From the NCBI GenBank assembly GCA_002099365.1, contig MSED01000011.1, forward strand, positions 687,001-751,000: 64,000 nt of DNA. The letters are read 5' to 3'. The notes beneath the pieces were generated by a model. That model did no database searches, was not told the DNA's origin, and saw nothing but the letters and a program-made list of their open reading frames with translations. How positions within the stretch are numbered: the first letter of the stretch is position 1; the number at the start of each line of letters is the position of its first letter. The position numbers were made by a program, and so were the translations under genes. Positions 12,201-21,805 of the stretch are shown piece by piece. This DNA comes from Phialophora verrucosa. Its lineage: Eukaryota; Ascomycota; Eurotiomycetes; Chaetothyriales; Herpotrichiellaceae.

Positions 12201-12557
12201 CTCGTGGCGGCATCGCGCGTCAAGGCGAGCTTCATGTCGCAAACCCAGGATCGTCTGGAACAGGCCAGCCGGGCGGTCGGGGCGGCGTGCCGGAGCTTGG
12301 TGCGTCAGGTGCAGGACATCATTCGCCAGAAGGCACGCGACGATGGTGATCGGGAGGACTATTCCACCTTGAGCGGACACGAGTTCAAGGTTCGGGAGAT
12401 GGAGCAGCAGGTATGTCATGTGTTATGTCCCTCTGTGTGCGGCGCCCTGGTTTGCTGACAATCCTTTTAGGTCGAGATTCTGCAATTGAGGAACGCTCTC
12501 GAGGCAGCGCAGGCGAGATTGACCGAGATGCGCAAGCTCAGTTATCGTGAGGATTAG
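9266..12557 (+). CDS. SLA2: Sla2/End4, endocytic actin-binding adaptor (HIP1R homologue)
   Basis: Three exons (9266-9458, 9508-12410, 12471-12557) give about 1060 residues. Introns are 49 and 60 nt with GTAAGC/CAG and GTATGT/TAG borders and consistent phases. Sla2 couples clathrin-coated membrane to the actin patch in endocytosis. The ANTH phosphoinositide-binding domain spans about 16-285 (TDLAINIRKATS-type start, KRKHVRSCIVYTWDH, HKVLQEGHP). A Gln/Glu-rich coiled coil covers about 320-600. The talin-like I/LWEQ (THATCH) actin-binding module runs from about 800 to 1045, and the protein ends RKLSYRED, as in other fungal Sla2. I chose the ATG at 9266; a second in-frame ATG at 9311 (MAKTESDLAIN) is also reasonable. 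The neighbours are REV3 and an Nvj2-like gene; no mating-type gene is adjacent. Confidence 0.96.
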
Positions 12558-13074
12558 CTTATATTCGAGGCGAGCGATGGGAGGTGGCCGGACAGGAGCA
12601 GATGGTAATTGTTGAAGATGCTCGATTCGGGCATGTGGTGGGAGTGGTCGTGGCGCCGGCGGCGGTGGTGTTTCGGAGATAGGCTGCGTGTGGATGGGCC
12701 CCTTCGATATCCGTACAAAAGCGACAGTCGTGTATGCATATCATCAGTCTGGGCCTTAGCATCTTTTATCAGTATTGCTCGGGTGTGTCGAGTCGGCCGT
12801 CTGCTCGGATCTGTGCACGTGATCAGCCTGGTCACGTGCTTGTACTGCGCATGTTGCTCATACGTCACTCGATTCGCTGGTGGACGAGACGCTGCCACCG
12901 CCGCCTGCGACATACAGTACCAACCACAGCACCACATTTACATGTACTGTCCGATGCCGCCGGCTTGAGTTCACTCCCTATTGTCTGCATCTACACCGTG
13001 ATGTCTTGCTGCTGCTGCTTCTTCCTCGACTGACCATGCTCACGACCGGAGCACCTCCAATGCCACCCTAGCCC
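12558..13074. other. Intergenic SLA2 / Nvj2-like region
   Basis: About 520 bases. No gene seen. CACGTG boxes at 12816 and 12833 lie about 240 bases before the next start codon. Confidence 0.5.
12815..12839. promoter_or_regulatory. Paired CACGTG boxes in an imperfect palindrome
   Basis: GCACGTGATCA and TGGTCACGTGC form two facing CACGTG half-sites separated by 11 bases, upstream of the Nvj2-like gene. A dimeric bHLH regulator is the natural candidate, but this is inference. Confidence 0.4.
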
Positions 13075-16000
13075 ATGGCTTCGCTACAATGGTTCCTCTT
13101 TGTCTACGTCCTCGGCGGCCTCACCTTTCTCCCTCTCCTGGCCATTCTCGTGCTGGCCCACGCCTACTATACCCTGCCTCCTCCCCGAGACGGAAGCGAG
13201 AAAGCACAGCTCGACGATGACCCCGCACGGCTGGTGCGCGCCGAGGATGACAAGGTTGCCTTCAAGACCGCCACCGACAGCCTCGCGGAGCAGTTTCAGC
13301 GCAAGCACGACACGGACGTTGCGGCGGGCTACTTCGCCGTATGCCGGGAATATGTGCCCGGGGGCGTCCTGACCAAGCCGCCGGACAAGATCACGCCAGC
13401 GGGCGACGTGGTGGCGCAGGAGTCCCCGAGCGTGTACCAGAGCATGTACCGGAGTATTTTCGACCGATCGCAGAAGCCCACGATTGAACCGAACAAGGAC
13501 AACACGGGCAAGGGCACCAAGAAGACGAACAACGTCTTCTACGTCGTGCTTAGGTCGGTATCCGTGAGCCCGCACCCCGACCCGTTTCCCGGCTAATGCA
13601 TCCACAGGCACGGACACCTCATGCTCTACGACGACATCCAGCAGTTGGAAGTCCGCTACGTCATCTCGCTCGAGTACCACGACGTCGACATCTACGCCGG
13701 CGGGGAACAGATACCGGAGGGAGAATTGTGGATCAAGCGCAATGCCATTCGTCTGAGGCGGAGGAAGACGCAGGTCGGAGACAAAGCCACATCCCTGCCC
13801 TTCTTCCTGTTCGGGCAAAGCCTGTCGGAGAAGGAAGACTTCTACCACGCCATCCTGAAGAATCAGGAGAAGACCATCACGGACGAGCCGCCCGTGCCAC
13901 AGTCGTTCGACGTCGGCCATGCCGTGCTGCTGGTGCAGAAGCTCCACTCGTCGGAGGAGCACCTCCAGACGAGGTGGCTCAATGCCATCATCGGCCGGGT
14001 GTTCCTCGCTCTGTACAGAACGCCCGAGTTGGAAGGCTTCATCCGCGAGAAGCTGACCAAGAAGATCTCGCGCGTCAAGAAGCCGACGTTCATCACGAAG
14101 CTGGGCTTGCGGAAGATCGACCTGGGCACCGGAGCGCCTTTCTTCACCAACCCGAGGTTGAAAGACCTCACCGTGAATGGAGACTGCACCATCGAAGCTG
14201 ATGTCAACTATACTGGCGGTCTCCGGATTGAAATCGCCGCCACGGCACGCATCGACCTGGGTACACGCTTCAAGGCCCGAGAGGTGGACATGGTCCTGGC
14301 CGTCACCTGCAAGAAGCTGCAGGGGCACGCCCTGGTCAGATGCAAGCCGCCACCCAGCAACCGACTCTGGTTCACGTTCGAGAAGATGCCACAACTGGAC
14401 CTCGACATCGAACCTATTGTCAGCTCTCGCCAAATCACCTACACCTTCATCCTCCGCACCATCGAAAGCAGGATCCGGGAGGTAGTCGCCGAGAGCATCG
14501 TCAGCCCGTTCTGGGACGACGTGCCCTTCTTCGACACCAGGCCCCAGAAGTACCGGGGTGGAATCTGGAAGAGAGAGGCGCAAGACACCACGACGGAAAT
14601 CCCCAACGACGAGGAACCCGAAGATGCGGCAGAGGCAGATAGCTCGGGGACACCGACGCCCGCCGTGCTCGCGAAAGACGAGAGGGTGATGAGCATGCCA
14701 GTCCTGAGCGAAAACAACGGCATCGGCACGGCCAAGTCGGCAAAGAAGTCCCTGGCATCGTTGAACGACATGTTGGGCAAGAAGAAGTCGGAGCCAGTTG
14801 ACAGGCCGGACTCTTCGACTCCTCGATTACTACGATCAACCTCGTTCGCCAACGCGGCCGATCCGACCATCACCACCAATCATGCCGACGCCAACACACC
14901 TGCGCGAGGCTCCGAAACCAGCGCGCATCGAGAAAGCGTTGCCACGATCTTGAAGGATATCTCGGCCCGATCGAGCTCGAGCAACCAGTCAGGTTCGGAC
15001 TCGCCTGCTGCGTCACCACCTGCGGAGTCGGCAATGGCAATGGCTATGAAAGGACGTTCTTCCAGCAACGCTTCTGGCGCATCCGACGACGGTGAACAGG
15101 TCGGCCAATTGAGTCGGAGATCCTCTTCCCTCCCACACACGCCGACAAATGCTAGCCGAACTTCCCTCCCGCCCTCCGACATACCTGAACCGAAGGACGG
15201 GGGCAGACCTCCCATGGCCGAGGCGGAGAAAGAGCCGCCCAAGAAGTTCTCGTTTAGTGCAAAGTCACTGACAAGTGGGGATCGGAAACAAGCGCTTGCC
15301 TCGGTCAACGCGGCGGCTGCAGCGGCCCAGAAATGGGGTTGGGGGGTGTTGGCGAGGAACCGGCAGCGTGAAGCACAAGCGGCTGCAGCAAAAGCCGCCG
15401 AGGAAGCTTCGAACGGTCCTTCTTCTCCTAGAGAGCCGATGGGTCGTGGGAGGCCATTACCACCTCCTGGTACACCACTTCCGCCGCCCGAACGACCCAA
15501 GGCCAGCTCCTTTCTGGCGTCCAAGAGGAAACCAGTACCACCTCCAATGTTGCCGAAGCGTCCAGGTGAGACCGACGGGTCGTCGACGGCGGCCACATCG
15601 TCACCCAGACCACCTCTTCCCGAGAGACGGAAGAGGCAGAGTTCGATGCAGCACCACCACCACCCAGACGATGAGAACGAGGTGCTCGTCGTCGAAGCTC
15701 CCATAGAATCCGCGCCAGCCAGTCCGGTCGACCATGATGAACCACCGCAGTACGACGGTGAACATCGCGATGACTTTTTCGGCCACGGCGAGGAACTGCA
15801 GCTTGATCCTCCTGCTGCACCACCACCATCAGTTCCTCCGGTCCTAGATCCAACTCCTGAGCATGATGAGACGGCAGAAATGATGCACATGCACACACGA
15901 CCGCCGCCGTTGTTACCCGAGAGAAGCAGCACCAGCACGAGCGAGGATCCCCCGCCGCTACCCGAGAGAACTAATACCGGCACCGGCGCCAGCATCGGCG

Positions 16001-16080
16001 CCAGCGATTATCCCCCGCCACTGGTGCAGGAGGGTGAAGGCGAAGAGATCAACAGGCAGGAGATCCGCATGTACACTTGA
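13075..16080 (+). CDS. Nvj2/TEX2-like SMP-domain lipid-transfer protein
   Basis: Two exons (13075-13553, 13608-16080) give about 983 residues. The 54-nt intron joins AG|G to give Arg in phase. A single N-terminal membrane segment (residues about 5-30, LFVYVLGGLTFLPLLAILVL) anchors the protein, probably in the ER. A PH-like segment follows (about 90-260; GHLMLYDDIQQLEVRYVISL). The SMP lipid-binding domain lies at about 265-475, with LGLRKIDLGTGAPF, GGLRIEIAATARID and the end SPFWDDVPFFDT. The last 500 residues are Ser/Pro/Ala-rich and probably disordered, with Pro-rich stretches such as PLPPPGTPLPPPE. Yeast Nvj2 and animal TEX2 act at ER-organelle contacts in ceramide or phospholipid transfer; the same role is inferred. 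The donor GTCGGT is weak, but it is the only phase-compatible choice I found. Confidence 0.92.
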
Positions 16081-16424
16081 ACGAACAGGAATATATCACG
16101 TGTCCAATGGACGTGAAACGCATGGTGGCGTACATACCGTAGCAGTCTCGGCGTGAGCTCGAGTAATACTCCGTATTTGGTCTAAAGTTCCGTCCATGGT
16201 GTTTGTCACAAAGTCTTGTCATCTTCGTCTTAGTCCGTCTCTTCATCCCTGCGCGAGTCTAGTTAAAAAAAAGTCCATCCCCCGCTCCAGACGTTTGATT
16301 CGACCTAGACCTACTTGTGCTACAGTAGGACAGTCGTAGAGAAGTACAGTAGTAGAGAAGTACAGTAGCAGAATAGTACAGTAGCAGAATAGTACAGTAT
16401 GTCCCTATCCCTCTCCTTCTCCTC
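16081..16424. other. 3' region of Nvj2-like gene with a short minisatellite
   Basis: No gene seen. A CACGTG lies near 16097 and a 16-bp tandem repeat lies at 16337-16399. Confidence 0.5.
16337..16399. repeat. 16-bp minisatellite, four copies
   Basis: Two copies of TAGAGAAGTACAGTAG are followed by two of CAGAATAGTACAGTAG, the last lacking its final base. Pairwise identity of neighbours suggests stepwise duplication. Confidence 0.9.
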
Positions 16425-16847
16425 CTATTCGAATTCGAACTCTTCGTCTCCTTCGACTTCTTCTTCCTCAAACTCCTCTTCAAATTCCTCCATAAATTCC
16501 TCCCCAAACAAACTCCCCTGCTGCAACCTCACCATCTCACCACCCAGGCACGCAACGACCATCAAGGCCACCGGCCCAGGCATCACGATCAAGACGACCG
16601 CCCACACCACCAATCCAACTAGAACAGCCACGCTCCAGTCGAAGAACATGTCCCAATCCCCGTCGACGAGCCCGGCGAGGAGCCCGTCGTACGTGTCGAG
16701 CACGAGGTCCTTGAACTCCCACCACCGGAGGAGACAGAAATCACGGGCCAAGGCCGCGAAGAGGGCAAGAGCGTCCACGGCGTCCCTGGGGCCCAACTCG
16801 CGGAACGTCATCATGGCTTGGTGGAGCTCGTGTGGGAGGATAGGCAT
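16425..16847 (-). CDS. Hypothetical small membrane protein with acidic tail
   Basis: A 140-residue frame starts MPILPHELHQAMMTF. It has a soluble N-terminal half, then a hydrophobic stretch (about 72-105: WSVAVLVGLVVWAVVLIV, then PGPVALMVVACLGG) that could form one long or two short membrane segments. It ends in a strongly acidic Glu/Phe tail (EEFMEEFEEEF). I do not recognise the family. The opposite strand is also open but gives a Ser-rich low-complexity translation, so the minus strand looks like the better reading. The gene could still be spurious. Confidence 0.4.
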   Translation of the reverse strand: MPILPHELHQAMMTFRELGPRDAVDALALFAALARDFCLLRWWEFKDLVLDTYDGLLAGLVDGDWDMFFDWSVAVLVGLVVWAVVLIVMPGPVALMVVACLGGEMVRLQQGSLFGEEFMEEFEEEFEEEEVEGDEEFEFE

Positions 16848-17405
16848 TGTTGGATTGTGCCGATGGTGAGAAATGGAGGGGTGCGAGCGAGCGAGCGAGG
16901 ATGCTTTTGTTCCAGGCTTGTTTCGGACGCGATCAGGATGACACTACTTCGAAGCGTGGTGCAGTGCAGGACAGGACGGTACAGGGGCAGGGAAGTCTTT
17001 GAGGTGCGAAGGACTTGTCGGGCAAAAGATGTGGTCGCGTCGAGTGGAGTCGTGTCGAGTCGCGTCGAGGTGAGTCCGAGTAGGTATGAATGTCTCCAGA
17101 TCCCTCCTGAACATAGGAGAAAGAAATGCATGGCCGCTAAGGCAAGTGGACATAGCCTGACTTTGAAGACCCCTTCGTGTTGATGAGGCAGGGGTGAGGC
17201 AACAATGAGGCAGCGATGTCCCGCGTTTGTGTGCGTGACAACAAAGGCATCACCGCGAGGCTGACACCACTATAACCATCCCTCCTTCCAAACCAACCGA
17301 TGTGAGGATAACACGACAACGCGCATGTCCCTCGGCGATCAAGACCTCATAGTCTCAGTCTGGCTGGCTCTTGGAGGCTTTGAAAGGCTCGACCGTTTTG
17401 GATTT

Positions 17406-17476
<71 letters not shown>

Positions 17477-19109
17477 AACTGCACCGACGTAACCAATATT
17501 GGATCTCGATGGGCGCCTTGCCACTGTGCTATAACATCCACGACGGAGATCTCGAACTTGAGCTGTTGTAAGAAATATCTCAACCCGGCGCCTGAGTCGA
17601 GGTTGGTGGCAGAGGCGATGCCATATGGGGCTGCTGAGGATTTTGGACCGACTAGCCATTATGATATCAACCTTCTGCCAGCATATTCTTGGATCACTTG
17701 AACGATCCCCGTGGTTTCCGCTACGGAAATAACCCCGACAGTGATAGCTGATTGAGGGAGCTATACTAATCCTCAGATTTGCGCGGTTTGTTCGTCTCGT
17801 CGAGGAGATGAAAGGGAGGGAGCTCAAGCGCAACGGGGAGGTTGTCAGTGAAGATGGTGACTGGTCTCCAAGGATAGATTCCATCGCCATAAACATCTCC
17901 ATAGACATCGCGCATAGATACGCTTGTGGACAACAAACCAGCGACCAGTTGCCTCTTGACGGAATGCTTTTTAGGCCGCTCTGGCAAATATCCAAGAATA
18001 TGGTCTTCAGGCATTTCATCGAGAGGTCGACCACTCCGAAGGACTTCTTTTTCGCTGATACTGGTGACGCCAGGGTAGGTTAAGTTGCCCTTCCGACCGG
18101 AGCTGGTTCCGGACCCCGAAAATTGTGCTTGACGACTCGCTGCTCCGCGGTTCGACCACCTTAAGAGCAGGCAGGCTGAGAAGATCAAACGCGAGGTCAA
18201 TGTCTGGCCGGTCTTTCGCTGTCCCAAAGGGATACAGGCCCCAAAGAAAGTGGTTGAGCTGTCGAACCATTTAACTGCTGCTACAGCATCCTTCTTTCCT
18301 CGGTTTTTGCATCAGGCATCTACGTCCTTGCTGCACCTCGGTTTCGTCTTGACGCACCGAGTTGCCGTGCCGTCAGCTCGAAGACTCGCGTTCCACGTGG
18401 CTGGGTGCCTGCGAGGCAGGGAGATGAAGGGCATGAAGGTGGGTTCGGGAGCAGCTGTCCTTGTGGTGTGGCGGGTGAATGGATGCGGAAGACTCCGACC
18501 TGGAGTCCCCGTGACATGGAACCAGCATTCTCCGTCGAACTGCCAAGGGATGGCTTTTGGGGGCGTCGGCCGTAGATTCCGACTTTGCGGCAGTGCCAAC
18601 ATCAACTCGTTGTGGATTTGTGGGCGAGGAGGAGAAGAACTGCGCCCTGCAGGCGCGAGGAAGTCGATATCTTGTATTAAGGAAGACAAAGGCAGCGGAA
18701 GCTTCTGCATCCTCGATCAAGGTGCTTTTGTACGCGCCCAAACGGGAGCGACGACAATCGTAGGGTTGTTCCAACCAGGGGTAACCCCCACACAAGCCCA
18801 CTAGATTCTTAACTTGAATCCAATCTAGAATCGGCCTCGATTTCGATTTCGATTTCTTGTACTGCCCTAAGGTTCGCCGCCGTCTGCTTGCTCGGCCCTC
18901 CGCTTGGGCTGGGTAGTCGTACAAAAACCGTACACATCTCAGTAGCTGCAACGCAGCTTAGACTGGGGTCCGCTCGATCACCACCAAGTCTGAATGAAGC
19001 CATTTGGCATCTGAACTTCGTTGATCGAGAAGGCTTGACGTACGATCCTCCCAGTCCGCGGGCCTGCGAAAGAACGACGGCTGGAGCCATCGTACCATGA
19101 ATTTGGACG
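16848..19109. other. Gene-poor spacer with microsatellite and possible decayed ORF
   Basis: About 2.3 kb. The (CT)n(GT)n tract at 17406-17475 stands out. On the minus strand, 18270 to 17766 carries two open stretches in different frames (MVRQLNHFLWGLYPFG..., then ...LDEMPEDHILGYLPERPKK...) that read like protein. I could not join them with a phase-compatible intron, so they may be a decayed gene. No family recognised. Confidence 0.35.
17406..17475. repeat. Compound (CT)n(GT)n microsatellite
   Basis: About 27 bases of CT dinucleotides run directly into about 44 bases of GT dinucleotides with no interruption. Confidence 0.97.
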
Positions 19110-20774
19110 TCACCCACACATCGCAAGCGCCAAACGGTCCATCAGCGACCGGTAAAATTCGCCCATACCCCAGCGCAATACATTGTCCACCGCAGCAATG
19201 AAATTTTCCGCCTCTTCTGGAATCGCTGCGTTACAACTCTTCACGATTTTCATGTTGAATGAACGTCCGAATGGTGTCTGGTTTGTAAAGTGGACCCAGA
19301 GCTCGTGGATAGGGCCTTCAGTGCAAATCGAGAAGAAAAGTGGCAACGAATCCGCCAAGGGGTGGGAAGGGTCCTGGGAACGTGCCGCCGAGGCTTGAAC
19401 AAGATCATTCAGAGAAACCTGCATTTTGAGACCGCAAGCCCCAGCGACTGAAGCTTGATTCTGTGCTTCAAAGATTTGTTTACCCGTTGCATATGCCTTG
19501 CCCTCAACAATAAGAAATGGGAAGACGAAACCAGACTCATCAACCGTAGGAGCTGTGATTAATTTTGGGCGGCCTTGGTGGTCCTTTTCTCTCTCGAGAT
19601 ATTCAAGGAGTAGGCTTACGTGCTCGGCAGTGTTTGTCGGCAACGAGGTGGCTGAGGCAAGGTCGGCGAGAAACGTATCTTTATCGAACCCTAACGTGTA
19701 GTCGGGGCGAGGTGTTTTGACTCCGTCGTCAAATTCACCATTCTCGTCGATGAGGCCAGTAGTCTCGGAGGGTGTACTAGTAGTCTGGGACGGAACGCCA
19801 TCATTCGGTGCTGAAGGAGTAACGTTCATGCTTCGAGGAGGGGCTTTTAGAACCATAGGGCCGACGCTCTCATCCAACTTTTGGCGTTTTCGGAGAGGCC
19901 CAGGCTGGGTGTGGTCCATCTCTGATTGAACGGAAATGTGCAAGTTACTCATGTTCGAACCTTCTGTCTGTCGTCTACCTGGCTTCAAATCGGGTCGCCA
20001 ATCGGTGTTCCCGTTGACGACAATGCTCTGGTCCATCGAATGCAGGGCATTGTACAGGTGAAGAAGCCAAGTTCCTTCCCAGTTTTGGCTGCGGGCGCTT
20101 TTGACACAGGCATTGTGGAAAACTTGCGATATAGCTCGGGTCTGGGATTGGCGGGCACTTGAGCTGGGTTCAGCTTTGATAATCTTGTCGATACTGGCCT
20201 GGATGTCGGCGGGTGGATCACGATGAAGGAATACCCCGGCACCTCTCAGATTGGTGAACCGATAACGGGCGTGCGTAGAAGACCGAGATGTGTGCGTGCG
20301 GCTGGATTTGGTCATCGGCCCAGATTGGACTGACTGTGTTTGTGACAACTCAGTTTCTAGCTCGGAAGATGACGTGACTGAGCGAAGCGGTGATTGCGGG
20401 CGTCCTTCCCCTCGCTTCCTCTTGTTCATCGTTCTCCGGTTGAATATTCGCAAGTTGCACTCAGTGAGCCTGTCTTGGGCTGGAGAAGGTTCTGGACGCT
20501 GTCTGGGAGGGTGATCGACTCCTCCGTCGACCTCTGAGCCACGGGGGAGGTTTTGCTTGGCTTCTGAGGGTGATTGCGGCAGCTCAGGAGAGTGAACACC
20601 AACACCTGGAGGCTTCGAGTTCTTCTGCGGCGGCTTTCGTTCGCTGCGGGCCCATCGGGGAGTGGCGTAGGATATTCGGTGCTGGCCTTGCAACCTTGCG
20701 CTCCTCCGACAGAAGCCAGCACCGAGTCGCGGCCGGTCCTCGGGGGTAGACCTGGTTTGTAGAGCGGCAGGCAT
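19110..20774 (-). CDS. DUF7924-type fungal protein with PD-(D/E)XK-like core
   Basis: An intron-free frame of 554 residues. The N-terminal half is basic and disordered, with RRSARLQ near 23-29 and LTECNLRIFNRRTMNKRKR near 103-121, a pattern I associate with fungal DUF7924 proteins. The C-terminal domain carries RPDYTLGF (P357, D358) and, about 65 residues on, FPFLIVEGKAYATGK (E424, K426), then QIFEAQNQASVAGACGL. This matches the layout of a PD-(D/E)XK nuclease-like fold. Biochemical activity is not established, so nuclease function is only a hypothesis from the motif. The ATG at 20774 is favoured because the RRSARL segment is kept; an internal ATG at 20429 is the alternative. It sits in a gene-poor zone with accessory-type neighbours. 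Confidence 0.75.
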   Translation of the reverse strand: MPAALQTRSTPEDRPRLGAGFCRRSARLQGQHRISYATPRWARSERKPPQKNSKPPGVGVHSPELPQSPSEAKQNLPRGSEVDGGVDHPPRQRPEPSPAQDRLTECNLRIFNRRTMNKRKRGEGRPQSPLRSVTSSSELETELSQTQSVQSGPMTKSSRTHTSRSSTHARYRFTNLRGAGVFLHRDPPADIQASIDKIIKAEPSSSARQSQTRAISQVFHNACVKSARSQNWEGTWLLHLYNALHSMDQSIVVNGNTDWRPDLKPGRRQTEGSNMSNLHISVQSEMDHTQPGPLRKRQKLDESVGPMVLKAPPRSMNVTPSAPNDGVPSQTTSTPSETTGLIDENGEFDDGVKTPRPDYTLGFDKDTFLADLASATSLPTNTAEHVSLLLEYLEREKDHQGRPKLITAPTVDESGFVFPFLIVEGKAYATGKQIFEAQNQASVAGACGLKMQVSLNDLVQASAARSQDPSHPLADSLPLFFSICTEGPIHELWVHFTNQTPFGRSFNMKIVKSCNAAIPEEAENFIAAVDNVLRWGMGEFYRSLMDRLALAMCG

Positions 20775-21805
20775 GGAAAGAAAGTGCAGAAGGGCTGACC
20801 GGGTAAGAAAATGGGACGCAGGTGAGACACGTTCCTCTTTAATTGCGATCTGGGCTTGGTTGAAATATGCCAGGTTGACTACACGCTGTGTTTGCCTGTC
20901 CGCTGGAGCTCTGGAAGACCACCTGCTGAGAGACTACAGCCGCAAAGGAAGTCTCGAGGTTGCTAACAACAGAGCGAAGGCGACAGCTGAGGCTCTCTGC
21001 GAAAGGTGGCACTTCGGGGGGAAGCGTGGAGAACCATGAAGAGGAAGGCGCAGATACGAAAGCCAGGAGACAAAGAAGGCCGCCGCCGCCCATGGCACCA
21101 GCATTCCAGCACAGTGCTTTTTGGGCTGCAATGGCTGTTGGCTTAGGTATGCGCATTTTTCTCAACGAATGTTCTTGGATCGAAGGTCATAATAGCTCTG
21201 GGACTTCATCACTACTCATTCATACATGTACTGATGCTGATACGCTTGTCACAAAACACAATACGTGCGCATCACGTGCACGCTATCGTTTTGTCACGTG
21301 CACACCACACGCTTGTTAGTGAGGACCCCGTCACTCGATCATGCAGATCAGACCGGCTTTTCCCCAACGTTCGGGGGGGGAAATCAATTGGAGAGGGCAT
21401 GACGGTGCCAGGATTCAGCGGCGGTAGAGCATCAAGTCTCACACCCGCTGGGGACGGTTGATGGTTGTGTCAGGTCAGATTCTAGCCAGATTGCAAGGGG
21501 TTCTTCGGCTAATGTTTCTGGTAGTGATTGAACGAAATGACTGTGATTGTTACTATTACTATTCTACTGTGAAAGCAAGGCTGCAATGATTACTTGTGCA
21601 GTGAACGTTGCGTTGTGCGCACCTCCGTGCATGTGGTCGCGCCACGACTAGTGGGTGAGGTGCCACCATCGACAGGACTCGAAATCCGTCATCCCTTAGC
21701 CGGGCCAAAGAAAAGACAATCGATGTCAGTCTGGCTCGGCTCTTGCACGCTTCGTGAGTGCTCGCGGACCAAGCTCTGGAACCCTGCCTTTCACCTAGCC
21801 ATTTG
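20775..21805. other. Intergenic region with paired CACGTGCAC
   Basis: About 1 kb with no gene supported. CACGTGCAC occurs at 21273-21281 and again at 21295-21303. A run of eight G is near 21373. Confidence 0.5.
21273..21303. promoter_or_regulatory. Two direct CACGTGCAC motifs
   Basis: Identical 9-bp motifs are spaced 22 bases start to start, about two helical turns apart. They lie about 500 bases from the DUF7924 gene start and 500 bases beyond the 3' end of the F-box gene. A role is inferred only. Confidence 0.35.

Noticed and set aside
16399..16869. Ser-rich forward frame of 156 codons
   Set aside because: It is low complexity and antisense to the more protein-like minus-strand frame at 16425-16847.
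17339..18034. A 231-codon minus-strand frame
   Set aside because: It passes through the microsatellite as a His-Thr and Arg-Glu run and overlaps a more protein-like frame; not a credible gene.
19110..20774. Idea that the DUF7924 protein is a toxin or defence effector
   Set aside because: Only motif spacing supports a nuclease fold; no partner gene or secretion signal is seen, so it is left as a hypothesis.
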